In this document: positions 17,286 through 26,477 of the stretch, one piece after another | Position numbering within the stretch: position 1 is the first letter of the stretch | Layout: every line of letters begins with the position of its first letter | From: Clostridia bacterium | Lineage (GTDB): Bacteria > Bacillota > Clostridia > Lachnospirales > Lachnospiraceae | Direction of reading: 5' to 3' | Length of the DNA stretch: 58,762 bases | Assembly: GCA_910574835.1 (NCBI GenBank) | Contig: CAJTDE010000029.1 | Span: forward strand, 1 to 58,762 | Made by a program: the position numbers and the translations under genes | Notes under the pieces: model-generated | Database searches by the model: none | Seen by the model: the letters and a program-made list of their open reading frames with translations, nothing else | What the model was told of the DNA's origin: nothing

Positions 17286-18407
17286 TCACCTCTTAAGTAT
17301 CTTGTGATACAAGCTGTCAATGATATCAACATCCAATCTGACGGGATTATTTTTTAGCCGTACCGGATTAACGGAACTCTTTAAAACATCATAATTGTCT
17401 TTTGCTACCGGCATCTCCAACCGCAAGCCTTCAACAAAATTTCCAAACCATTCAGCTGCTGAGTATGCGTTCTTACACTGCATGATAGCTGCCAGTTCCA
17501 CAAACATATCATCAAGGTAATCTTTGCCTCTGCTGTCCACACACTTATCTGTATTCTTAATCATCCAAGGCCAGAGTTCTTTTACACATAAAGCAGCCGA
17601 ATGTCCATGTGCCACTCCATATAAACTTGTCAGCTTATAACACATTGCATGTCCTGCTGTTGTCTGAGTAATGTTAATTGCCTTGCCCGCAATATAGGCA
17701 GCTCTTAACATGGTCTCATTGGCTATATCTTCATTTGCAAAATATCCATTCATACTTTGTAGAATTAGTTCAATAGCTTCTCTTGAATATACCTTGCTTT
17801 CTGCTGTACTGTTCACCGACCAAAATGATTCAATGCTGTGACAAAACGCATCAAGCATTGTCGCTTTCCTTTGATATAAAGGCAGTGTCTTTAATGCACT
17901 GCTATCCATCAATACCGTATCCGGAATAATGCTTTCATGGGTAATGGATTGTTTCTCATTATGATAATACAATACCGCATATTTCGTAGCCTCTGATCCC
18001 GTACCCGCTGTTGTAGGCACAGCCAACAATTTAACTTCATTCGGAACAATAGATCGGTTTAAAAAACTGCCATCTACTCCGTCATCCTCAAAACTGCTGT
18101 ATAATTTAATGCATTTAGCCACATCTATTACACTCCCGCCGCCAACAGCTACGATAGCGTCACATTTATTTTTGCGGAATATCTCTACACCCCTCACTAC
18201 TATCTCATAATGCGGATTGGGTTGAACCCCATCAAATTTAACAACTTGAATACCGGTACGTTTCTCCAATTTATTAAAATAGTCATTCATATTATGCTTT
18301 TGCAAGGATTTACCAGAAACCAATAAAAAAGAACGGATTTCATTGCCGTTCAGATAATCATCTAATTCTTTATAATTTGGTGATGCCTTATAGATTGTTT
18401 GCTGCAT
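17286..18407 (-). CDS. Phosphonoacetaldehyde reductase (iron-containing alcohol dehydrogenase family)
   Basis: A 373-residue group III alcohol dehydrogenase. Motifs are CDAIVAVGGGSVIDVAKCIKL (nucleotide binding), AVPTTAGTGSEATKYAV, and metal ligands within MLDAFCHSIESFWS and YGVAHGHSAALCVK. Next to PEP mutase and phosphonopyruvate decarboxylase, this family reduces phosphonoacetaldehyde to 2-hydroxyethylphosphonate (PhpC-like). No aminoethylphosphonate transaminase is present nearby, so hydroxyethylphosphonate rather than aminoethylphosphonate is predicted. Confidence 0.85.
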   Translation of the reverse strand: MQQTIYKASPNYKELDDYLNGNEIRSFLLVSGKSLQKHNMNDYFNKLEKRTGIQVVKFDGVQPNPHYEIVVRGVEIFRKNKCDAIVAVGGGSVIDVAKCIKLYSSFEDDGVDGSFLNRSIVPNEVKLLAVPTTAGTGSEATKYAVLYYHNEKQSITHESIIPDTVLMDSSALKTLPLYQRKATMLDAFCHSIESFWSVNSTAESKVYSREAIELILQSMNGYFANEDIANETMLRAAYIAGKAINITQTTAGHAMCYKLTSLYGVAHGHSAALCVKELWPWMIKNTDKCVDSRGKDYLDDMFVELAAIMQCKNAYSAAEWFGNFVEGLRLEMPVAKDNYDVLKSSVNPVRLKNNPVRLDVDIIDSLYHKILKR

Positions 18408-18419
18408 TACGATACCATC

Positions 18420-20459
18420 CTACCCCTCTTCCGGAATGAGCCGGATAATCTCACTGAATGGCATCAAAAAATCATCACACTCTTTTGCACGATGCTTCTC
18501 CAGTATCGTCTTTGCAGCTTTTTGAATCGCCGGAACCGTAGCTCTCATAAGCTGATTTGCATAAATGACCACGTTTACTCCCAATTCCTTAAATTCCTCT
18601 TCCGTAACCGTATTAAAGCTTGTAGGCACAACTACAATTGGTGTTTTCCTGTCATTTTCACGAAACATTTTCACAAACGTAAATATTTCATCCGGCTCTC
18701 GTTTTCTGCTATGAATCATAATAGCATCTGCACCTGCCTTAACATATGCACCAGCCCGCTCAAGCGCATCCCCCATGCCTTGTTCAAGAATCAAGCTCTC
18801 AATTCGGGCACAAATCATAAACTCCTTCGTCTGCTGCGCTTTTTTCCCTGCTGCTATTTTCTCACAAAAATTTTCAACACTATCCTGCACCTGCATAACT
18901 TCCGTTCCAAACAAGCTGTTTTTTTTCAGGCCTGTCTTATCTTCAATAATTATCATCGACACACCCATACGTTCCAACGAACGGACCGTATATGAAAAAT
19001 GCTCTGTTCTCCCTCCGGTGTCCCCATCAAAAATAATTGGCTTTGTGGTGACCTCCATTAAATCTTCTATGGTGCGAAATCGGCTTGTCATATCCACCAA
19101 TTCTATATCCGGCTTTCCCTTTGCCGTAGAATCACACAAGCTTGATACCCACATAGCATCAAACTGATGACCTCCTCCATCCGTATAAACTACTGTTTTT
19201 TCGACTATTAGCCCGGTCAGTCCATCATGGGCTTCCATCGCTGTCACAAGATTTTTAAGTTCAATCTCCCGCTTGAGCCTTCCGCGTCTTACATCAGGCA
19301 TTGATACTTCCGTTTTTTTCCTTGCTTCTAAGTCTTTATATCTCTGATCTGCTGCATAGGGATACTCCACCAGCTTCCCTCCATAAGTGGCAAGAACTGA
19401 TGTTACTTCATCACGGATCGGTTTTTGGAAACCTGTCTGCCAGTCATCTCCATGTACAACATAAGTTGGTTTAAACCGTTCCAGATTTTCCTTATAACTA
19501 AGAGTTTTCTGTTCAACAACCTTATAAACTCCAGCAATACTGCTAAGCATAGATTTTCTATCTTCAAAAAGAAGAAGCGGATAACGTTTATACGATGCCA
19601 CCGCTTCATCCGACATCACGCCGATGATTAATTTGCCGAGCCGCTGAGCTTTTCGAATCATAGATATATGCCCGCCATGAAGCATATCCGTGCTAAAGCA
19701 CATATAAACCGTGCGGCTCTCTATTTCCCGCAAACGGTTTGATATGACTGCTAAATCCTCCGCATTGTCTATTTCATTGCAAAGCCGATCCTCAATATCC
19801 AATGGTACAATATGGCAGCTCTCTGACACTTCATTTAATGCATTCTCAGCATAACACTTCTTATGATTTGTCTCGCAAAATAATATTATCTGCTCTAACC
19901 ATTTTTGCCAGTCACCCCTTTTCAGCTTATACATGGGCTGTGCCGCCATAGATTCACCGAAAAATTCAACACCCACATACTTGATTTGTCCGGATTTTAT
20001 TACTGCCTTAAAATCCTTCTCCGACAACGGCAAGGTAGAGCTTACTGCCATACAGGAATCCTCTGATGCCATCACATCGTCAATCACAGAATTTTCAAAT
20101 ACCATATCTCCATGTAAAAGCAGAATATCATCATCTAAATATTCCCTTGCACAATAAATGGAATAAATATAATTTGTATCCGCAAAATCGGGATTCTTTA
20201 TAAAAATGAGATTCAGCGGAATCTCCAAGCTCTGGCAATAATTAACTAACACGCCATCAAAATATCCGGTAGTAATCACCACCTCTTCTATTCCCGCTTG
20301 ATAAAGCATATTAAGCTGTCGTGATAGAATGGTCTCATGCGCTGATATCTCTGTCATACATTTTGGCTGCTCTGATGTTAAAACGCCCATCCTTGTTCCC
20401 ATTCCTGAATTAAGAATCAATGCTTTCATAATACTACTATTAAATCCTCCAAGCCCCAT
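18420..20459 (-). CDS. pepM: Three-domain phosphoenolpyruvate mutase with two nucleotidyltransferase-like domains
   Basis: A 679-residue fusion. Residues about 11-245 are a LicC-like nucleotidyltransferase (LNSGMGTRMG, QPKCMTEI, TNYIYSIY, LLLHGDMVF), the type that attaches CMP to phosphonates (PntC). Residues about 250-375 resemble glycerol-phosphate cytidylyltransferase, with the HGGH motif at 261-264; the usual ISST-type motif near the end is not recognisable. Residues about 390-670 are PEP mutase with FDGDTGG (477-483) and the diagnostic EDKTGLKKNS (506-515). It converts PEP to phosphonopyruvate and probably activates the finished phosphonate as a CMP ester for LicD. The ATG at 20459 overlaps the upstream stop (TAATG). 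ATG at 20429 begins the conserved domain and is an alternative. Confidence 0.92.
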   Translation of the reverse strand: MGLGGFNSSIMKALILNSGMGTRMGVLTSEQPKCMTEISAHETILSRQLNMLYQAGIEEVVITTGYFDGVLVNYCQSLEIPLNLIFIKNPDFADTNYIYSIYCAREYLDDDILLLHGDMVFENSVIDDVMASEDSCMAVSSTLPLSEKDFKAVIKSGQIKYVGVEFFGESMAAQPMYKLKRGDWQKWLEQIILFCETNHKKCYAENALNEVSESCHIVPLDIEDRLCNEIDNAEDLAVISNRLREIESRTVYMCFSTDMLHGGHISMIRKAQRLGKLIIGVMSDEAVASYKRYPLLLFEDRKSMLSSIAGVYKVVEQKTLSYKENLERFKPTYVVHGDDWQTGFQKPIRDEVTSVLATYGGKLVEYPYAADQRYKDLEARKKTEVSMPDVRRGRLKREIELKNLVTAMEAHDGLTGLIVEKTVVYTDGGGHQFDAMWVSSLCDSTAKGKPDIELVDMTSRFRTIEDLMEVTTKPIIFDGDTGGRTEHFSYTVRSLERMGVSMIIIEDKTGLKKNSLFGTEVMQVQDSVENFCEKIAAGKKAQQTKEFMICARIESLILEQGMGDALERAGAYVKAGADAIMIHSRKREPDEIFTFVKMFRENDRKTPIVVVPTSFNTVTEEEFKELGVNVVIYANQLMRATVPAIQKAAKTILEKHRAKECDDFLMPFSEIIRLIPEEG

Positions 20460-21520
20460 TATATATTTTGATATAAATCATCATATTTACAGGAAAAAGC
20501 ATTCGGTTGAATGCTTTTTCTGTATTCCATATATTTTTTATCTACTTCAAATTTCTTTGTCAGTGCAGTTTCTAATACTTCTGCCAAAGACTGTGCATTT
20601 TCCGAATCGAATACATATCCTAAATGATTCCTTTTTATGGTATCCCCCAAATTTCCATAATCAGATCCGATGATGCATTTTTTCAAATATGCTCCCTCAC
20701 ATAAAGGTCCGCTTGCTCCGTTAAATATATTTCTATACGGCAAAACAATGATATCACTACAGGAAAATGCATGGCCTAATTCTTCGTCATTAAGATATTT
20801 CATCCTTAATACAATTCTATTTGAAAAATGTTTTGTCTTTTCTCTCACATAATCTTCATCAAATGCATCTGGTTTTCCTGCAATTAATAATTGATAACCA
20901 GCTCTTACCCCTTTGAGAGCCTCTAAGCAAATGTCTAACCCCTTATCATAACGGGTATTTCCAATGCAGGCTATAACGGGAATATCCAATTCAAATCCCC
21001 AATATTCCTTTGATTCTTTATATCCTTTATACACCTTTTCCAACATAGGGTAATTAATGTATGCCACATTAGAAATTCTTTTTTGTAAAACCTCATCCTT
21101 TAGATATTCAGAATGCACCACAATTGCATCCGCATAATGGCTCACTGCTCTCAAAGCCAATGTCTGCAGCCATCCTTTTTTTATCCAATGATATGTCATC
21201 AATATTTTCGTATTACAGATTCCTTTTAGGCCAATTCCAAAATATCTGTTAAAATAATCACCTGTTAAGAAATGTACAATATCCGGTTCTTCCTTTTTGA
21301 TTATTTTCTTTATTTCCTGAATCCACTTTAGGTATACAGATATCCTTCTTTTTCGTCCTTCTTGATTTTTATAAACATATTGTTTACACTGCAAACCTTC
21401 CAGCTTAGTTGGGAGAACTACAACAGGTTCATTCTTACTACCAAGTAATTGCCGCAAATATTTTTCATGATGCCCCACAATGGCTGTGTCTATATATAAA
21501 ATTTTCATACTATAATCCAA
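20459..21520 (-). CDS. Glycosyltransferase family 4
   Basis: A 353-residue GT-B glycosyltransferase. The C-terminal nucleotide-sugar domain shows IPVIACIGNTRYDKGLDICLEAL, LLIAGKPDAFDEDYV, and DIIVLPYRNIFNGASGPLCEGAYL, where the usual E-x7-E motif is replaced by a Gly-Ala-Ser-Gly-Pro-Leu-Cys-Glu version. The N-terminus KILYIDTAIVGHHEKYLRQLL is a typical acceptor domain. Cytoplasmic, assembling the lipid-linked repeat unit. Sugar specificity is unknown. Confidence 0.83.
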   Translation of the reverse strand: MDYSMKILYIDTAIVGHHEKYLRQLLGSKNEPVVVLPTKLEGLQCKQYVYKNQEGRKRRISVYLKWIQEIKKIIKKEEPDIVHFLTGDYFNRYFGIGLKGICNTKILMTYHWIKKGWLQTLALRAVSHYADAIVVHSEYLKDEVLQKRISNVAYINYPMLEKVYKGYKESKEYWGFELDIPVIACIGNTRYDKGLDICLEALKGVRAGYQLLIAGKPDAFDEDYVREKTKHFSNRIVLRMKYLNDEELGHAFSCSDIIVLPYRNIFNGASGPLCEGAYLKKCIIGSDYGNLGDTIKRNHLGYVFDSENAQSLAEVLETALTKKFEVDKKYMEYRKSIQPNAFSCKYDDLYQNI

Positions 21521-21521
21521 T

Positions 21522-22976
21522 TTACCCCTCTATACTTACCTGCTCAAAAACTTCAATATGAGATTTTACCATTTCATCTATGTTATACATTAAAATACTG
21601 TTATATGCGTTTTCAACCATAGAGTTGAATAATTTCTCATCATTATACAATTTAGAGCAGCATTTTCCTAATTCTTTTTCATCCTCAACGTTTACAAGAT
21701 AACCATTTTCTCCATCACGAATTAATTCTAAACCTGCAACGCATCTATTCGTTGTAACCACTGGCAATCCAAAGCTAAGAGCCTCATTAACCACAAGCCC
21801 CCATACATCCCCTCTTGTTGGCAAAACAAAAATATCTGCTGCCTGAAAATATGTCTTTATTTCTTCTTTTGGCTTAAAGCCATGAAAATAAATATTATTC
21901 GCGCCACATTCTTCTTTCAATTTTAGATATTCGTCAGAAACATCTCCTCCAACAAAATATACCCCAATTCTTTTGTCCATATATTTTGTAGCTTTTATTA
22001 AAACATCCAATCCCTTTACATAAATTGGACGCCCCACCATCAATACTATAAATTCCTCTTTTATGCCAAGTCTTTCTTTTGAACAATTTGAAATAATTCG
22101 CTTAATATCTGGACAGTAATTGAACTCTGCCAGTTCTGAACGATTTATCCTTTGGTCAAATAGGTTAACAAAGCCATCGCACATACAAAAACATTCCAAT
22201 CTTTGAAATTCTGACGTTTGGGGAATAATATAGATACAAGATTCCCCTTTGTATTCATGCCTGTCTGCGAAAAATGTTTTATCTCCTAAAACGAATGCCG
22301 TATCCTCCATCTCCTTAGCTCTGGTTAAGACCATGTCCCACTGCTTTTCAGATAATCCTTCTGCCGGAATATCTCCACAATATAATACAGTCGATTCTTT
22401 GATATGATATTTTTTCCTTAGAATACGCCTATCATCATCGCTAACTACTTGTGCCTCTTTTATATCCGTTTTTGTCAAAGGTGTAAATGGATATCTCTTA
22501 ATCTTCTCCTGAGCTACCCCATACTGAATCATTAATTTATCAACAGAATGTCCTGGAGATAAAATAAACTCTGGGCTAGTCAACAAAAATGACTTAAGTT
22601 TTCGAGTAAACCATGATTCACTCTCTTTAGGAAGCATCCCATCTACAGACAGTACAAATCGCTTTTTCATCATTCTCAAACAAAACATTGCATAAATATT
22701 TGTTGCATTTCCATACATATTAAAGAAAACAATATCCTTTTCTTTGATAAGCTTTCTAACTTCAAAACATATTCTCAATTTGCCTATATTATATGGCTTC
22801 ATTTGAATTAAATGGTACCCTCTTTCATGAGTAGAAAACCATTTTTTATCACGAGAATTCTGTTCCTCTATTGTTTCGGATAGTGCCAATGTCATATCGT
22901 ATTTCTTAGACAGTGCATTGTAGAACGGCACTCTATAAGGAGCCTCAAAATTTGTAATATATAATAGTTTCTTCAT
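21522..22976 (-). CDS. Glycosyltransferase family 4 with an extra internal segment
   Basis: A 484-residue GT-B enzyme, about 100 residues longer than usual. The donor domain is clear near the C-terminus: IVLMVGRPIYVKGLDVLIKA, YFHGFKPKEEIKTYFQAADI and VLPTRGDVWGLVVNEALSFG with the family E-x7-E. Before it, residues about 180-280 (RILRKKYHIKESTVLYCGDI onward, then LECFCMCDGFVNLF) look like a partial second copy of a donor-type Rossmann segment, with the last part resembling its helix-loop pattern. Overlaps the licD-like gene by 4 bases. Confidence 0.8.
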   Translation of the reverse strand: MKKLLYITNFEAPYRVPFYNALSKKYDMTLALSETIEEQNSRDKKWFSTHERGYHLIQMKPYNIGKLRICFEVRKLIKEKDIVFFNMYGNATNIYAMFCLRMMKKRFVLSVDGMLPKESESWFTRKLKSFLLTSPEFILSPGHSVDKLMIQYGVAQEKIKRYPFTPLTKTDIKEAQVVSDDDRRILRKKYHIKESTVLYCGDIPAEGLSEKQWDMVLTRAKEMEDTAFVLGDKTFFADRHEYKGESCIYIIPQTSEFQRLECFCMCDGFVNLFDQRINRSELAEFNYCPDIKRIISNCSKERLGIKEEFIVLMVGRPIYVKGLDVLIKATKYMDKRIGVYFVGGDVSDEYLKLKEECGANNIYFHGFKPKEEIKTYFQAADIFVLPTRGDVWGLVVNEALSFGLPVVTTNRCVAGLELIRDGENGYLVNVEDEKELGKCCSKLYNDEKLFNSMVENAYNSILMYNIDEMVKSHIEVFEQVSIEG

Positions 22977-23836
22977 TTAAGATACCTTTCATAACTATTT
23001 TTTGTATCAAACACTTCTGGTTGGTGCGTCATCACTCTATCCTTTTCCGGCGGTAGTTTCATATAATCACCATACCAATGCCTAAGCAATTGTCTATATG
23101 ATTTACTTACCATAAACTTATGATTTTCAAACTCCATTTCACAATACTCGTTTAAGTACTTTGATTTAAAGGGAACTTGAACATTTGACGGCTTTACCAA
23201 AACCCCGCCTTCACAGATAATTCCCATACTTTTTGTTTTTGTATTACTATATTTCTTAATGTAATAATCTTCTATTTTTTCGCAAGTCTTATAAGGCATG
23301 CATCTAGCAATATAATATACAAGCTTTTTTAATAATGGACTAAACTTTTCTCCTCTATTATTAAAAATTATTGGATTTCTGGCCACTCTAATCGGAGTAT
23401 TAAAAAAAATCATCGAGAATTGAAGAATTCTTGATAATTTATTGTCTGCAATATTATCAATAGGGAAAATGTCAATATAGATACCCAAATGTATACCTGA
23501 GTCCCTCCATGCTCTATAAATCATTGCCGTATTATTTTTACGGATTCTGCAAAGATTATATGGATATTTTTCTTCTGTTTTCCTGCTTTGAAAAAAGAAC
23601 TCTTTTGATATTTCTTGAGGACAAATTTTGCAAAATCTATCAAAATTCTTTCTATCCATCATAACATCAACATCATCGTCCCAAGGAATAAATCCTTTGT
23701 GACGAACTGCCCCTAACAGTGTCCCAAATGCCAAAGAATATTTGATATTATATTTTTTACAAATTCTGTTAAACTCTATTAAAATGTCCAGAAGAATATT
23801 CTGTAATTCTTTTAAATCCATTCCGCAATTAGTCAT
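22973..23836 (-). CDS. LicD family phosphotransferase
   Basis: LicD proteins transfer a phospho-substituent from a CDP- or CMP-activated donor to a glycan; the founding members attach phosphocholine. The 287-residue protein has the full signature YSLAFGTLLGAVRHKGFIPW followed by DDDVDVMM, whose aspartates bind metal. In this operon, with a CMP-phosphonate-making fusion enzyme and no choline genes, hydroxyethylphosphonate is the likely cargo. That is inference from context. Confidence 0.88.
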   Translation of the reverse strand: MTNCGMDLKELQNILLDILIEFNRICKKYNIKYSLAFGTLLGAVRHKGFIPWDDDVDVMMDRKNFDRFCKICPQEISKEFFFQSRKTEEKYPYNLCRIRKNNTAMIYRAWRDSGIHLGIYIDIFPIDNIADNKLSRILQFSMIFFNTPIRVARNPIIFNNRGEKFSPLLKKLVYYIARCMPYKTCEKIEDYYIKKYSNTKTKSMGIICEGGVLVKPSNVQVPFKSKYLNEYCEMEFENHKFMVSKSYRQLLRHWYGDYMKLPPEKDRVMTHQPEVFDTKNSYERYLK

Positions 23837-23870
23837 GATAATTCCGCACTCCGTGACTTGATTTTTCCTA

Positions 23871-24611
23871 TTAACCCAATATCAGCTTCATAATCTCAGT
23901 ACAAAAGCATTCAATAAAATAAAGTCTATTGTATCCGTTATTTTTATATATTTTATATCTTATGCCAATTCTATTTACTACATCGCACAGGCTGCGTTTA
24001 TGGCTCATTCCTTCTGTTGTAAAATTAGCTAGAATCTCATTCAAAATTTCAATGTGATAACCTTTTTTTGTAACCCGAAGAAACAAATCAAAATCATCAT
24101 ACAAGCTTTCCAATTTATATGGCTCTTCCAAATACAATTTCCGTGTAGCAAATTGTGTCGGATGATTCCAATGTCTGGATGTCATATATGCAGATTTTTT
24201 TGCCTTTTTGACCCTAATCTTTCTATCTGGATAAACAATCCTTAAATCTCCATACAAAAAATCAAATTTTGTCTTCCTGTACTTTTTTACTACCTTTTCA
24301 ACTGCATCTCTTTCATACCAGTCATCTGAATTAATATTTCCTATAATTTCACCTTTGGACAATTGAATTCCTTTATTGATTGCATCATACATGCCTTTAT
24401 CTTTTTCAGAAATAATCGTGTATAAACTCCCCTTTTCCTTGAATCTATCATAATATTTCTCTGCAATTTGAAGTGTTTTATCCTTTGACACTCCATCAAT
24501 TATAATATATTCAAGCGGATGATATGTCTGATTCAATACTGACTCAATTGTCCTTGCAAGCGTTTTTTCGCTGTTATATGTTACAGTTGTTATAGATACT
24601 AATGGCTTCAT
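23871..24611 (-). CDS. Glycosyltransferase family 2
   Basis: A 246-residue GT-A enzyme of the WcaA/PgaC-like group. It begins KPLVSITTVTYNSEKTLART with IESVLNQTY, then EYIIIDGVSKDKTLQIAEKY, SEKDKGMYDAINKGIQLSKG and the metal-binding INSDDWYE. It lacks membrane segments and probably adds the second sugar to the lipid-linked primer made by the neighbouring phosphoglycosyl transferase. Donor unknown. Confidence 0.88.
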   Translation of the reverse strand: MKPLVSITTVTYNSEKTLARTIESVLNQTYHPLEYIIIDGVSKDKTLQIAEKYYDRFKEKGSLYTIISEKDKGMYDAINKGIQLSKGEIIGNINSDDWYERDAVEKVVKKYRKTKFDFLYGDLRIVYPDRKIRVKKAKKSAYMTSRHWNHPTQFATRKLYLEEPYKLESLYDDFDLFLRVTKKGYHIEILNEILANFTTEGMSHKRSLCDVVNRIGIRYKIYKNNGYNRLYFIECFCTEIMKLILG

Positions 24612-24613
24612 AT

Positions 24614-26371
24614 TTACCTTTCTGTATTTCGGATAGATTCACAAAAACTAACCTTCTCATATTTCAGGCCATCATAGCTGCCAAGCTTCTGACTGTAGAC
24701 GCAATTTCCAAAAGCTTTATTTGTCAATTTACCTATTTTCCCTGGAATATATGAAGCGAACAGTACCACTGGCTTTAATAGTTTGGTAATCTTGATTGGC
24801 CGCCCTGCGGTATCTGCAATATTCTCTACCATCGTTGATGTATTTACATATCTCTCATTCTGCGGAAAATAAATTCCTCCTTCTCCACCAAGCATCAGCA
24901 AGCAAAGGAATTCACATAAATTTTCAATATAAAGCATGGATCTCTGATTGTCTACATCCGGAAATATCGGAAGTAACTTTGCCAATTTTGACAAAACAGG
25001 ATAATTACCTTTGCTCCCTGGTCCATAAATCATCGGCGGACGCAACACTGCCACATGAAAGCTCTCATCCGCCAGTTTTCTCACGCCTTTATCCGCCTGC
25101 CATTTACTGTCTCCGTAAAAATTCGCCGGAGCCGGAAGCGTATGTTCATCAATCGTCTTTTCTTTCCCATAAGGGGCAGATTCTCCATAAATAATCATGG
25201 AGCTCATCAGTATAAACTGCTTCACGCCTGCAGCTTTAGCTATCTCGGCCGCTTCAATTGCCAAATCAGTATTTACCGCATAATATTTTTTCTTTGTTTC
25301 TTCATCCACATGTCCGATATCCGCATGTGCAATTCCTGCCACATGAAAAACGGCATCGTAGGATCCGAAATCTGTCTGTCTCCAATTGCTGTCAAGCATA
25401 TCTAACGTATCAATAAGAAGGTTGCTGTCATAATGCTTTTTGGCATACGCTTCAAAGGATTCCCCAATATAGCTGCCTGCGCCGGTGATTAAAATACGTC
25501 TGTGAGCAGTTCTATCAATATGGAAGCTTTTCTTATAACCGTAATCCTCAAAGCCTGCGTCAGAAACCTCGACAGTTTGTATACCATTCTTGTGCAGTTC
25601 TCCGGTTCCTCCTTCTACCACCCCATCGCTGCCAAGAACGGATTTTATTGTGCCGAGAAAGCATTTCACATCAAAAAGCAGGGCCTTAATTCCGCCCTGA
25701 TGCAAATGTTCCACATATTCCCCATCCAGCTTCGCTTTCTCTTCTATCTCCAGCTCATCTCTCCCATTGATCTGCGCCCACCCCGTCAGCCCAGGCTTTA
25801 CATCGTTCACCCCATACCTTTCCCGCTCCGCCACCAAATCATCCTGATTCCAAAGAGCCGGTCTGGGGCCTATGATGCTCATATTGCCAACAAAGATATC
25901 CCAAACCTGCGGAAGCTCATCCAGGGAGGTTTTCCGCAATATCCTTCCCACTCTTGTGATATATTGCTCCGGATCGGAAAGCAGATGGGTCGGCACGTCA
26001 TGAGGGGTATTCATCTTCATGCTGCGGAATTTATGAAGGAGAAAGAAATGCTTTTCTTTTCCTACCCGCTTCTGTGTAAAGAGAACCGGTCCGGGATCGT
26101 CTATAAAAATGGCAAGGCTTATAATGCTGTAAAGCGGCGCCAGGATTAACAAGCCTGCAAACGACAGGACTTTATCGAGCGCCGGCTTAAATTTGCCTTC
26201 ATACCATCCAACCTTGCGCTGACATTCAAAGTTACTGTCATCCAAGTAAGCATTGTCATCATCTATGTTCTTTCTATTCTTTTTTTTGCTTCCAATATAA
26301 GTAAGGAAGGCATATGTTCCGGTTAAAACGGCTATTCCCATAATTATTTTTTTCCGATTACTTTTAGACAT
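24614..26371 (-). CDS. Phosphoglycosyl transferase fused to an NAD-dependent epimerase/reductase
   Basis: First biosynthetic gene of the operon, 585 residues. Residues about 55-250 are a monotopic phosphoglycosyl transferase (WbaP/PglC type): a re-entrant hydrophobic segment (SFAGLLILAPLYSIISLAIF), HKFRSMKMNT, the catalytic Asp-Glu at 151-152 in TSLDELPQ, IIGPRP and PGLTGWAQINGRD. Residues about 290-570 are an SDR with GAGSYIG at 297-303 and YGDSK at 419-423. The fusion suggests that the sugar nucleotide is finished and loaded onto undecaprenyl phosphate by one protein. I chose ATG at 26371 with GGAG 11 bases upstream; in-frame TTG codons lie at 26395 and 26392. Confidence 0.9.
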   Translation of the reverse strand: MSKSNRKKIIMGIAVLTGTYAFLTYIGSKKKNRKNIDDDNAYLDDSNFECQRKVGWYEGKFKPALDKVLSFAGLLILAPLYSIISLAIFIDDPGPVLFTQKRVGKEKHFFLLHKFRSMKMNTPHDVPTHLLSDPEQYITRVGRILRKTSLDELPQVWDIFVGNMSIIGPRPALWNQDDLVAERERYGVNDVKPGLTGWAQINGRDELEIEEKAKLDGEYVEHLHQGGIKALLFDVKCFLGTIKSVLGSDGVVEGGTGELHKNGIQTVEVSDAGFEDYGYKKSFHIDRTAHRRILITGAGSYIGESFEAYAKKHYDSNLLIDTLDMLDSNWRQTDFGSYDAVFHVAGIAHADIGHVDEETKKKYYAVNTDLAIEAAEIAKAAGVKQFILMSSMIIYGESAPYGKEKTIDEHTLPAPANFYGDSKWQADKGVRKLADESFHVAVLRPPMIYGPGSKGNYPVLSKLAKLLPIFPDVDNQRSMLYIENLCEFLCLLMLGGEGGIYFPQNERYVNTSTMVENIADTAGRPIKITKLLKPVVLFASYIPGKIGKLTNKAFGNCVYSQKLGSYDGLKYEKVSFCESIRNTER

Positions 26372-26380
26372 GATTTGCAA

Positions 26381-26418
26381 ATCTCCAAACAACAAATAAG
26401 CCGCAGAAACCCACGGCT
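26381..26418 (-). terminator. Terminator-like hairpin (attenuator) between loaP and the biosynthetic genes
   Basis: On the minus strand a stem AGCCG/CGGCT with a 10-base loop TGGGTTTCTG (26418-26399, extendable by a T-G pair) is followed by the T-rich tract TATTTGTTGTTT just before the PGT-fusion start. This is the geometry of an intrinsic terminator. It lies directly downstream of a LoaP-type antiterminator gene, so it could be a leader attenuator overcome by LoaP, or the hairpin recognised by it. Confidence 0.6.
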
Positions 26419-26477
26419 GATCCTTCTATATTATTTATGCTGCTTAAAAAGCATATAACGAATCCGAATCTTTCGTT

